A stretch of 6,499 nt of DNA from contig JAAZMQ010000030.1 in the NCBI GenBank assembly GCA_012798745.1, positions 1 through 6,499 on the forward strand, given 5' to 3'. The notes under the pieces were generated by a model, which saw only the letters and a list, made by a program, of their open reading frames with translations, did no database searches and was not told where the DNA came from. Of the stretch, positions 1-6,497 are shown in pieces (the stretch's first letter is position 1; every line of letters begins with the position of its first letter). A program made the translations under genes and the position numbers. This DNA comes from Bacteroidales bacterium (lineage in GTDB: Bacteria > Bacteroidota > Bacteroidia > Bacteroidales > Dysgonomonadaceae).

Positions 1-1891
1 GGTAACTTTCCGAAGTGATCGTTTTTAGTGCTTTGGCAATTTCATAAGTATAGTCCACCACTTGAACATATTCTTGTTCAATCTCTAATTCGTTCACACC
101 AATAGCTTGTATTGTGGGAACCACTTCATATGTTCGTTTATTTTTATAGCTCATATACAAATTATCGGCTTCACGAGAAATTTTTCGTAGCAAACGGCGA
201 TCTTCGGTTGTTAGCCCTTGTATATTTTGTTGATAGATATTCAACATTTTTTCCACTGCGTTTCTCACTTCTGATGTGCATGCTTTAATGATGCCTTTTT
301 CATCTTCAAGAAGAGAAGAATTGATTTTTTCTTTTTCTTTTCTTTTGCGGTGTGCTTCTGATGACTTAATGAAAATAAGCACAATGAGTGATAGCAACAC
401 AAACATGGTTATTTTTCCACCCCACATCAGTAATAAGCCGATAATAAAGGTAATGGTAAAAGCAATAAGTGCCGTAAAAAACCATCCTGTAATTACTGTT
501 AAAACACCGTTGATGCGGTAAACGGCACTTTCTCTTCCCCATGCCCTGTCGGCAAGAGAAGTTCCCATTGCTACCATAAAAGAAACATAAGTGGTTGAAA
601 GTGGAAGTTTTAAGGACGTTCCTAGCGAGATTAGCAATGCAGCAATAGTCAGGTTTACCGATGCCCTGATCAAATCGAACGATGCGGAATTGGTTTCTGC
701 TTTTGTGGGGGCAAAACGGCTGTTGAGGGCTTTTCTTATTTTGGGCGGGGTGTAGCTTCTTAACACGCGATTGATATCTACCGCAGCACGAACGATAGAG
801 CGAGAAAGGGGTGAAGAAGAAAACTTTTCCGGTCCGCCATCGTTTTGCCGTGCTAAATTTACTTCGGTTTCCGTTACCGTTCTTGCTTTTTTAGAGAACC
901 ATAGGGCTAGTACCATGATGATACCTGCGCCCAATAGGTATCTCCAATCTGCCACAACCGGATCTTTTAATTTGTCCATGTACAACGTTTCGATATTTCC
1001 GCCGGCGAGTGCTACATGTGAAGCGATTTGGTATGAACTTAATCCGGCCATGAAAACGCCGATAAAGTTTACCAAGTCGTTACTGGCAAAAGCAAGCGCC
1101 AACGCCATTGTGCCCATTAGAACAATTACTTTAAGAATATTAACCTTAAAGAGGTGCTGTAGGAGAGCCATTAAAAGTGTCCATCCGACAAAAGAGTAAA
1201 ACAAGGCTTCACCCATGTTGTTTGTGATATAGTGGAGGAAATTTTCCGATATAATGGCACTGCCTTTTAATCCTTTAAAAACAATGAAATAAGTAATCGC
1301 TGTGAGTGCAAATCCACTCCATAAGGCACCAAAGTATTTGAAAGGTTTTTTGTAGTTGAACGAAAAAATTAAGCGGGTGAAATACATGATTATACTACCC
1401 GCAACAAATGCAATGACTACCGATATCAATATACCTGAAATAATGGCCAGCGCTTTACCCGAGTTGATATAGTCTGCCAAATTTCCGCCCTTGTTTTCCC
1501 AGATGATATACAGCGACACAGCAACAGCCGCTCCCAACAGTTCAAATACCAACGATACGGTGGTGGAAGTTGGTAGTCCCAATGTATTGAAAATATCGAG
1601 CAAAATAACATCGGTAATCATAACAGCCAAGAAAAGCATCATGATTTTTGGGAAAGGGAACATATTGGGATCAAAAACGCCGCTTCGAGCTATCTCCATC
1701 ATTCCGCTTGAAAACAACGTTCCCAACACTACCCCGATGGATGCTACGGTGAGGATTACCCATAAAGGTGCGACTTTTGAACCTACACTTGAGTTGAGGA
1801 AATTTACAGCGTCGTTGGCTACGCCTACTGTTAAATCGAGGACTGCTAAAACCAATAAAACGAATAAAATAATCGGATAAATAAGATCCAT
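1..1891 (-). CDS. pit: PiT-family inorganic phosphate transporter with C-terminal extension, partial (C-terminus beyond left edge)
   Basis: This is a membrane permease that takes up inorganic phosphate with a coupled cation (PiT family). The frame begins at ATG 1891 and stays open to the window edge, giving 630 visible residues and no stop codon. Family signatures are clear: GVANDAVNFLNSSVGS at about residues 23-38 and the second repeat copy ASNDLVNFIGVFMAG at about 269-283, the inverted duplication typical of PiT. A third conserved stretch, LPLSTTYVSFMVAMGTSLADRA, spans about 429-450 and is followed by WGRESAVYRI. Roughly a dozen hydrophobic segments lie between residues 4 and 508. From about 511 the protein becomes hydrophilic, charged and helix-rich (SEAHRKRKEKEK, then READNLYMSYKNKRTYEVV). 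I infer a cytoplasmic PhoU-like regulatory domain, as in the long Bacteroidetes PiT proteins; this is not proven. Start choice: MDLIYPIILF leads directly into the first membrane helix. There is no clear Shine-Dalgarno. The gene is separated from cstA by 157 bp and probably has its own promoter. The function call is firm; substrate specificity (phosphate versus sulfate) is inferred from the family. Confidence 0.93.
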   Translation of the reverse strand, partial: MDLIYPIILFVLLVLAVLDLTVGVANDAVNFLNSSVGSKVAPLWVILTVASIGVVLGTLFSSGMMEIARSGVFDPNMFPFPKIMMLFLAVMITDVILLDIFNTLGLPTSTTVSLVFELLGAAVAVSLYIIWENKGGNLADYINSGKALAIISGILISVVIAFVAGSIIMYFTRLIFSFNYKKPFKYFGALWSGFALTAITYFIVFKGLKGSAIISENFLHYITNNMGEALFYSFVGWTLLMALLQHLFKVNILKVIVLMGTMALALAFASNDLVNFIGVFMAGLSSYQIASHVALAGGNIETLYMDKLKDPVVADWRYLLGAGIIMVLALWFSKKARTVTETEVNLARQNDGGPEKFSSSPLSRSIVRAAVDINRVLRSYTPPKIRKALNSRFAPTKAETNSASFDLIRASVNLTIAALLISLGTSLKLPLSTTYVSFMVAMGTSLADRAWGRESAVYRINGVLTVITGWFFTALIAFTITFIIGLLLMWGGKITMFVLLSLIVLIFIKSSEAHRKRKEKEKINSSLLEDEKGIIKACTSEVRNAVEKMLNIYQQNIQGLTTEDRRLLRKISREADNLYMSYKNKRTYEVVPTIQAIGVNELEIEQEYVQVVDYTYEIAKALKTITSESY

Positions 1892-1902
1892 CTTGTTTTA
1901 GG

Positions 1903-1914
1903 TGCTTATAAGCA
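1903..1914. repeat. 12-bp perfect palindrome in the pit leader
   Basis: TGCTTATAAGCA is a perfect 12-bp palindrome ending 11 bases upstream of the pit start codon (ATG at 1891). It sits inside the predicted 5' leader. Its core, CTTATAAG, is also found directly upstream of the cstA start (3537-3544). It may be an operator or a short hairpin near the ribosome entry region. No regulator can be assigned. Confidence 0.35.
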
Positions 1915-1918
1915 GTAA

Positions 1919-1946
1919 TTTAAGTTAAGATACTACTTGACTTAAA
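1919..1946. repeat. Imperfect inverted repeat in the pit leader
   Basis: The arms are TTTAAGTTAAG (1919-1929) and CTTGACTTAAA (1936-1946), 10 of 11 positions complementary, with a 6-base spacer. It lies just downstream of the candidate -7 box at 1959-1966. It could be an operator or a weak hairpin in the leader RNA. It is AT-rich, so chance is possible, but the position is suggestive. No regulator is identifiable. Confidence 0.4.
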
Positions 1947-1958
1947 AAGTTGACACTA

Positions 1959-1966
1959 CAAAAGTA
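1959..1966 (-). promoter_or_regulatory. Candidate -7 box of the phosphate transporter promoter
   Basis: Read on the minus strand this is TACTTTTG, a full match to the Bacteroidetes primary-sigma -7 consensus TAnnTTTG. Transcription would start near 1953-1955, giving a leader of about 62 nt before ATG 1891. I find no TTG at the expected -33 distance (around 1985-1990), so only half of the promoter is supported. Confidence 0.4.
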
Positions 1967-2048
1967 ATAAAATAGTTTTTTACCTCCGTATTTTTTGATG
2001 CAAAGAATTAAAAACTTAACAAAAAAGTAACAAAACAGGTACATATTG

Positions 2049-3533
2049 TCATTTTGTCACTTTATTTTTTCGTTCTTCAATATAAGCGGGCTGCTGCAAT
2101 ACGATTTCTCTTTTTTTTAGTTTTTGTTGATAAATCAAAACAGCGATAAAGCAGCATATCATAATAACTGCTCCTCCAATGTACGCGATAGGTTTAGAGA
2201 GTGCAAATCCTTCCGGTGCAAGCAGAATATATGAAGACACGACATAGGTCATAAACAAAGCGGGTAGGAGAGTAATCCAATATTTTTTGTTATTAAGGAT
2301 CAGATACATCGTGATTGTCCAGAGTACTACTGCGGCAAGTGTTTGGTTAGCCCAAGCGAAATATCTCCAGATAATATCGAAATTGATTTGGGTTAAAAGA
2401 AAGCCGACAGCAAACAGAGGGAGAGTTATTAGTAATCTATTCACGATGGGGCCTTGTTTTATTTTAAGAACATCGGCAACAATCAGGCGTGCACTACGAA
2501 ATGCAGTATCTCCGGAGGTTATGGGGGCCGCAACCACACCCAAAATAGCCAATATTCCCCCAAATTTTCCAAGCAACGAATTGGATATTTCGTTGACGGC
2601 CCATGCTGCATTACCTTGATGGGCAACCATTACCTCGTTTAATTCTTTGATTCCTCCGAAAAAACTCATCCCGATAGCAGCCCATATTAGGGCAACAACT
2701 CCTTCAACAACCATTGCACCATAGAAAACTCTGCGTCCTTCTTTTTCGTTTTTTATACATCGTGCCATTAAAGGCGATTGTGTGGCATGAAAACCGGAAA
2801 TAGCCCCACAAGCGATTGAAATAAACAGCATCGGGAAAATGGGGAATTGCTCACTGTTATAGTGGAAATTATGCCAGTTTTTGGCTGTAAGTTCGGGTAT
2901 TTGGTACCCTTTTATAAAAAGGGCCGAAATTAAACTTACAGCCATGAATAACAAAGCAAAACCGAATAAGGGATAGATCTTTCCAATAATTTTATCGATC
3001 GGGAGCAGTGTGGCAAGAATATAATAAATGAAAATGATTGCAACCCAAAAATTCATGGTTGCATAATTGGGTGTCAAGCCGGCCAGAATGTTTGCAGGAC
3101 CTGTAATAAAAACCGCTCCTACCAATACCATCAATACAATTGTAAATAACCGCATCACTTGTTTGGCTGTAAGTCCCAAATAGATGCCAATGATCTCGGT
3201 TATGCTCAATCCGTTATGCCTGATTGATAACATTCCGGAGAGGTAATCGTGCACAGCGCCGCCGAAGATAGTTCCAAAAACAATCCAAACAAAAGCAACC
3301 GGCCCCCACATTGCGCCGGCTAATGCTCCGAAAATAGGACCTAATCCTGCTATATTTAGAAACTGAATGAGAAACACACGCCACCATGGCATGGGAATAT
3401 AGTCCACATTGTCCTTGAGTTTATAAGCGGGGGTTGGTTTATCGGGATCTGCTCCAAATGTTCGTTCAATAAATTTTGAATAAAAAGCGTAACCCAAAAT
3501 TAAAATCGCCAGACAAATGATAAATGTTATCAT
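2049..3533 (-). CDS. cstA: CstA-family carbon starvation protein (peptide/pyruvate transporter family)
   Basis: This is a multi-pass inner-membrane transporter of the CstA family. E. coli members (CstA, BtsT) take up peptides or pyruvate with protons during carbon limitation. With the start at ATG 3533 the protein has 494 residues: MITFIICLAILILGYAFYSK forms the first helix. Conserved CstA blocks follow: NIAGLGPIFGALAGAMWGP (about 60-78), GGAVHDYLSGMLSIRHNG (91-108), SGFHATQSPLMARCIKNE (246-263) and APITSGDTAFRSARLIVAD (336-354). Some dozen hydrophobic stretches span the chain, and it ends in a short charged tail (KLKKREIV…EERKNKVTK). The length fits the short CstA form of about 480-500 residues rather than the roughly 700-residue E. 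coli form. An in-frame ATG at 3599 would add 22 residues with no membrane or family character. A -7 box match at 3558-3565 would start transcription downstream of 3599, so 3533 is preferred. The actual substrate cannot be read from the sequence. Confidence 0.93.
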   Translation of the reverse strand: MITFIICLAILILGYAFYSKFIERTFGADPDKPTPAYKLKDNVDYIPMPWWRVFLIQFLNIAGLGPIFGALAGAMWGPVAFVWIVFGTIFGGAVHDYLSGMLSIRHNGLSITEIIGIYLGLTAKQVMRLFTIVLMVLVGAVFITGPANILAGLTPNYATMNFWVAIIFIYYILATLLPIDKIIGKIYPLFGFALLFMAVSLISALFIKGYQIPELTAKNWHNFHYNSEQFPIFPMLFISIACGAISGFHATQSPLMARCIKNEKEGRRVFYGAMVVEGVVALIWAAIGMSFFGGIKELNEVMVAHQGNAAWAVNEISNSLLGKFGGILAILGVVAAPITSGDTAFRSARLIVADVLKIKQGPIVNRLLITLPLFAVGFLLTQINFDIIWRYFAWANQTLAAVVLWTITMYLILNNKKYWITLLPALFMTYVVSSYILLAPEGFALSKPIAYIGGAVIMICCFIAVLIYQQKLKKREIVLQQPAYIEERKNKVTK

Positions 3534-3557
3534 GTTCTTATAAGTTTTAATTTCACA

Positions 3558-3565
3558 CAAATGTA
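3558..3565 (-). promoter_or_regulatory. Candidate -7 box of the cstA promoter
   Basis: On the minus strand this reads TACATTTG, a full match to TAnnTTTG. The implied transcription start near 3552 leaves a leader of roughly 20 nt to ATG 3533, and would exclude the upstream ATG at 3599. No convincing -33 TTG is visible about 20 bp further upstream. The CTTATAAG palindrome at 3537-3544 lies in this short leader. Confidence 0.4.
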
Positions 3566-3654
3566 TATTTATTTGCGGAATAATGATAAGTTTTTTCATG
3601 GAAAAATTAAATATTGAAAAGGGATAGCAGCTATACAGGAATAAATTTCTTTTT

Positions 3655-3704
3655 TGTAAAATATTGCGGTTTGAACTTAATCATCTGTAAATTGTTCTTT
3701 TACA
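3655..3704 (+). promoter_or_regulatory. Candidate copA operator/promoter region with repeated TGTAAA half-sites
   Basis: In front of copA lies an inverted repeat, TGTAAA (3686-3691), 7 bases, TTTACA (3699-3704). A further direct copy of TGTAAA sits at 3655-3660, 31 bases (about three helical turns) from the first arm. No consensus TAnnTTTG box is present on the plus strand. The nearest candidates are TAAATTTC (3642-3649) and TAAATTG (3688-3694, with TTG at 3664-3666); the latter overlaps the inverted repeat, as expected for a repressor site. Copper-responsive control is inferred only from the downstream genes. The remainder of the 3600-3725 gap holds only a small ATAGC-A-GCTAT repeat (3624-3634). 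Confidence 0.3.
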
Positions 3705-3725
3705 AGAGAGAAAAAACAACGTTTC

Positions 3726-6134
3726 ATGAAAATTAGGTTATCGAAATATCCTGTCGATGAAGGACTATTTAAATCGGCTTTACATTCTGTTGAAGGAATC
3801 ATTTCGATAGATATAGATAAAAAATCGGGATGGTTGGTTTTCGACATCGATCCCCAATTTTTCGATGACGAAGCCGACGTTATTCGCGCTATCGTGACAG
3901 CTGTTCGTGAAAGCGGTGGAGAGGTATATACCGACAAACGTTCCTATCCGGTGCTAAACATGACGTGTGCCGCCTGTGCTGCTGCAACTCAAAACATCCT
4001 CGCATTTATGCCCGGCGTTTTAAATGTCTCGGTCAATTACGGCAATGAGAAAGGGACTGTTGAATATCTTCCCGATATTACTTCTCCTCAAAAAATGCGT
4101 CAGGCTTTGCAGGAAATCGGCTACGATATGTTGATTGAGGAGGACGAATTGTCTGTGGAGAATGTGGAACGTTTACGCAGGGGAAATTATCGCAAACTCA
4201 AAAACGAAACCATTGGTGCGCTTCTATTATCGGCACCGGTTGTCATCATCGGCATGTTTTTTATGCATTGGCCATATGCTAACTATATCATGTGGGCATT
4301 GGCTACACCGGTGCTGTTTGTTTTTGGACGGCGTTTTTTCGTTGGGGCATGGAAACAGGCAAAACATCGTTCGGCAAACATGGATACACTGGTGGCACTG
4401 AGTACCGGCATTTCGTATCTCTTCAGTGTTTTCAACACGCTTTATCCGCAGTTTTGGGAAGACAAAGGGCTGGAAGCCCATGTCTATTTCGAGGCATCAG
4501 CTGTAATCATTACCTTCATCTTGCTTGGAAAACTGTTGGAGGAAAGAGCAAAAGAAAATACTTCTGAAGCCATAAAAAAGCTGATGAGGCTGCAGCCTTC
4601 AACGGTAACTGTTGTAAGGAATAGTATACCGGTCGAAATTCCTGTTGCGGATGTTGTCGTGGGCGATATTGTGTTGGTGAAGCCCGGTGAACGCATAGCC
4701 GTGGATGGTGAAGTAACAGAAGGCATTTCGTTTGTTGACGAAAGCATGATTAGCGGCGAACCCATTCCCGTGGAAAAGAAACCCGGCGATAAGGTATTTG
4801 CCGGCACATTGAACCGACAAGGAAGTTTTTACTTTCGGGCGCAAAAGGTAGGTAAAGATACGTTGTTGGCACATATCATAAAATTGGTGGACGAAGCGCG
4901 TGGAAGTAAAGCCCCGGTACAAGCACTGGTGGACAAGATTGCTGCAATTTTTGTTCCTGTGGTAATTGGTATTGCTCTGGTGAGTTTTGTTGTCTGGCTT
5001 ATTTTTGGTGGCGAAAACGGTGTTGTCCACGGACTTTTGGCGATGGTCACGGTGCTGGTGATTGCTTGTCCGTGTGCTCTCGGATTGGCCACGCCTACTG
5101 CGGTCATGGTGGCCATTGGTAAAGGAGCCGAAGAAGGTATTCTTATTAAAGATGCGGAGAGTTTGGAATTGGCGAAAGACATCGATGTGGTGGTGCTCGA
5201 TAAAACAGGAACCCTTACCGAGGGCAGGCCGGTGGTTACTTCCATGAATTGGTTGGTCGATGTTGAGCCATTGTGGTGCAATATACTGTACAGTATCGAA
5301 TACAAATCGGGGCATCCATTGGGAGAAGCCATTGTGTCCGAATTGCAGGATGATTGCACGCTTCTCGAGGAGGTGAAAATAGCTCATGTTAGCGGGCAAG
5401 GCGTTGAAGGAACTTATCATGGGAAGAAGTATTATGTAGGCAACGAAGTCTTTATTTTATCGAAAAATGTACCTGTTCCTTTCCATTTGCAAACCCTGAT
5501 TGTTCGTGAGATGGATGCAGCCCGTACCGTTTCGCTTTTTGCCGATGAAGAGAGGGTATTGTGCCTCATTGCCATTACCGATCAGCTGAAGCCTACTTCT
5601 AGGGAGGCTGTCGAGCAATTGCAACAGATGGACATAGAAGTGGTTATATACACCGGCGATAACGAAAAAGCAGTTGCCGAGGTGGCGCGGCAGCTGAATA
5701 TATCTTCCTATAAAGGCAACGTACAGCCCGAGGAAAAAGCCGAGCTTATCAAGCAATTGCAACAGCAGGGAAAAATAGTAGCGATGGTGGGCGACGGTAT
5801 CAACGACAGTGCAGCATTGGCGCAGGCCGAAGTTAGCATCGCCATGGGCAAAGGCAGCGATATTGCGATGGATGTAGCTAAAATGACCATCATCTCATCC
5901 GATCTCACCAAAATACCCAAAGCAATTCATCTGTCGCAACAAACAACCAAAGTGATCAAACAAAATCTCTTTTGGGCATTTATTTACAACGTCATCGGTA
6001 TCCCCATTGCCGCGGGAGTGCTATATCCGTTCAACGGTTTCATGCTCAATCCTATGATTGCAGGTGCTGCAATGGCGTTGAGTTCGGTAAGTGTGGTAAC
6101 CAACAGTTTACGATTAAAATCAAAAAAGATATGA
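3726..6134 (+). CDS. copA: Cu+-exporting P1B-type ATPase CopA
   Basis: This is a complete 802-residue ATP-driven exporter that moves Cu(I) (possibly Ag(I)) out of the cytoplasm. Domains in order: an HMA-like fold with no cysteine at all (about residues 1-70); a second HMA domain with the metal site MTCAAC (C81, C84); helices TM1-TM4 (about 161-272); the actuator domain with SGEP (343-346); TM5-TM6, with the transport-site CPC at 448-450 in IACPCALGLATPT; the phosphorylation motif DKTGT (aspartate D492); GHP (529-531) in the nucleotide-binding domain; TGDN (643-646); GDGINDS (689-695); and TM7-TM8. The Cu+ selectivity signature of group P1B-1 is complete: CPC in TM6, YN (754-755) in TM7 and M783 with S786-S787 in TM8. 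All catalytic motifs are intact, so it should be active. The start at 3726 is followed at once by the degenerate HMA strand. A purine stretch (AAGAGAG, 3704-3710) lies too far upstream to be a good Shine-Dalgarno. The stop overlaps the start of a downstream HMA chaperone. Confidence 0.97.
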   Translation: MKIRLSKYPVDEGLFKSALHSVEGIISIDIDKKSGWLVFDIDPQFFDDEADVIRAIVTAVRESGGEVYTDKRSYPVLNMTCAACAAATQNILAFMPGVLNVSVNYGNEKGTVEYLPDITSPQKMRQALQEIGYDMLIEEDELSVENVERLRRGNYRKLKNETIGALLLSAPVVIIGMFFMHWPYANYIMWALATPVLFVFGRRFFVGAWKQAKHRSANMDTLVALSTGISYLFSVFNTLYPQFWEDKGLEAHVYFEASAVIITFILLGKLLEERAKENTSEAIKKLMRLQPSTVTVVRNSIPVEIPVADVVVGDIVLVKPGERIAVDGEVTEGISFVDESMISGEPIPVEKKPGDKVFAGTLNRQGSFYFRAQKVGKDTLLAHIIKLVDEARGSKAPVQALVDKIAAIFVPVVIGIALVSFVVWLIFGGENGVVHGLLAMVTVLVIACPCALGLATPTAVMVAIGKGAEEGILIKDAESLELAKDIDVVVLDKTGTLTEGRPVVTSMNWLVDVEPLWCNILYSIEYKSGHPLGEAIVSELQDDCTLLEEVKIAHVSGQGVEGTYHGKKYYVGNEVFILSKNVPVPFHLQTLIVREMDAARTVSLFADEERVLCLIAITDQLKPTSREAVEQLQQMDIEVVIYTGDNEKAVAEVARQLNISSYKGNVQPEEKAELIKQLQQQGKIVAMVGDGINDSAALAQAEVSIAMGKGSDIAMDVAKMTIISSDLTKIPKAIHLSQQTTKVIKQNLFWAFIYNVIGIPIAAGVLYPFNGFMLNPMIAGAAMALSSVSVVTNSLRLKSKKI

Positions 6135-6340
6135 AAACATTGCGATTCAAAACCAATATCCATTGCTCAAATTGTGTGGCAAAAGTAAAACCTTTTCTGG
6201 ATAAAAAGGGAGGTGTTTTTTCATGGAAAGTAGACATCGATCATCCCGACAAAATTTTGACCGTGGAAACCGAAGAACTTTCAGCGGAGGACATCATCAA
6301 GACAATCAAACGAACCGGATTTGAAGCCGAAGTGTTATGA
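6131..6340 (+). CDS. CopZ-like heavy-metal-associated (HMA) metallochaperone, 69 aa
   Basis: This is a small soluble cytoplasmic metal-binding protein, predicted to bind Cu(I) and deliver it to the CopA encoded immediately upstream. The 69 residues correspond to a single HMA (ferredoxin-like) domain: strand MKTLRFKTNI, metal loop HCSNC (C12, C15), a helix (VAKVKPFLDKKGG), strands around WKVDID and KILTVETE, a second helix (AEDIIKTIKRTG), and a final strand FEAEVL. Its ATG overlaps the copA stop codon as ATGA (6131-6134), so translational coupling in one operon is likely. This start gives a standard-sized HMA protein; the frame is open further upstream to 5972 but that part only shadows copA. 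The metal loop has HCSNC where canonical CopZ has MxCxxC. This Met-less form, with the wording KTNIxC…CVAKVxPFLD, is familiar in small HMA proteins of Bacteroidetes. Copper specificity is inferred from the partner. Confidence 0.9.
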   Translation: MKTLRFKTNIHCSNCVAKVKPFLDKKGGVFSWKVDIDHPDKILTVETEELSAEDIIKTIKRTGFEAEVL

Positions 6341-6366
6341 ATTCGAGGTTAAAGTTTGTAAATATA

Positions 6367-6397
6367 TTGTATTTTATTTTTCTCTCATATACTTTTG
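6367..6397 (+). promoter_or_regulatory. Bacteroidetes-type promoter for a new transcription unit
   Basis: A TTG at 6367-6369 (-33 element), a 20-base spacer and TACTTTTG at 6390-6397 (-7 element TAnnTTTG) together give the best promoter match in the window. Transcription should start near 6401-6404, shortly before the leader reading frame at 6416. It shows that whatever lies to the right is not simply an extension of the copper operon. The gap between the chaperone stop (6340) and this promoter contains no evident terminator hairpin. Confidence 0.6.
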
Positions 6398-6415
6398 TAT
6401 GAAAATTAAAGGGAA

Positions 6416-6475
6416 ATGAATTATCTACTTTCAAACAGATATTGGTGGCGTCACTTACAACCCATAAAGTCGTAA
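6416..6475 (+). CDS. Putative tryptophan leader peptide (19 aa, tandem Trp codons)
   Basis: The frame encodes MNYLLSNRYWWRHLQPIKS followed by TAA (6473-6475). Two adjacent Trp codons, the rarest amino acid in most proteomes, lie at 6443-6448 in the order WWR, which recalls the GWWRTS end of the E. coli TrpL leader peptide. The frame starts about 13 nt after the predicted transcription start and is preceded by AAAGGGAA. The Trp codons sit at the foot of the 5' arm of a hairpin with a T-run, and the stop codon lies in its 3' arm. Its role would be to let a ribosome sense charged tRNA-Trp, not to make a functional protein. Alternative: a chance small frame, but the combination of promoter, WW and terminator-like hairpin argues against this. 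Confidence 0.6.
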   Translation: MNYLLSNRYWWRHLQPIKS

Positions 6476-6497
6476 GGGAAGCAGCCATGTCTTTTTT
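6433..6497 (+). terminator. Terminator-like hairpin of a putative Trp attenuator
   Basis: The inner stem pairs 6444-6458 with 6472-6486: 11 Watson-Crick pairs, one G-T pair and three isolated purine mismatches, around a 13-base loop. A bulged T at 6443 is followed by an outer stem pairing 6437-6442 with 6487-6492 (five Watson-Crick pairs plus one G-T). AAA at 6433-6435 can pair with the T-run, which spans 6492-6497. The 3' side therefore ends in CATGTCTTTTTT, as in an intrinsic terminator. The 5' arm contains the two Trp codons of the leader frame, so a ribosome stalled there would block the stem and allow read-through. It might instead terminate the copper operon, but it lies downstream of a fresh promoter. 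The downstream gene is outside the window. Confidence 0.55.

Noticed and set aside
771..1199. 142-codon plus-strand frame opposite the phosphate transporter
   Set aside because: The minus strand encodes unmistakable PiT sequence across the same bases; the plus-strand translation has no recognisable domain.
1980..2048. Intrinsic terminator after cstA
   Set aside because: T-rich stretches are present on the minus strand but no stable GC stem precedes them.
4599..5420. Long open frame (273 codons) on the minus strand inside copA
   Set aside because: It lies wholly antisense to an intact, motif-complete CopA, its translation resembles no family, and it is His/Asn/Arg/Ser-rich as expected of a shadow frame.
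5972..6130. Longer N-terminus for the HMA chaperone
   Set aside because: The extension overlaps copA out of frame and encodes no domain; the ATG at 6131 gives a normal-size HMA protein in the usual ATGA overlap.
6341..6385. Terminator for the copA-chaperone operon
   Set aside because: The stretch is T-rich but I could not find a supporting hairpin.
6399..6419. Six-codon frame MKIKGK ending in TGA overlapping the leader ATG
   Set aside because: Its ATG lies at or before the predicted transcription start, so it is probably not in the transcript.
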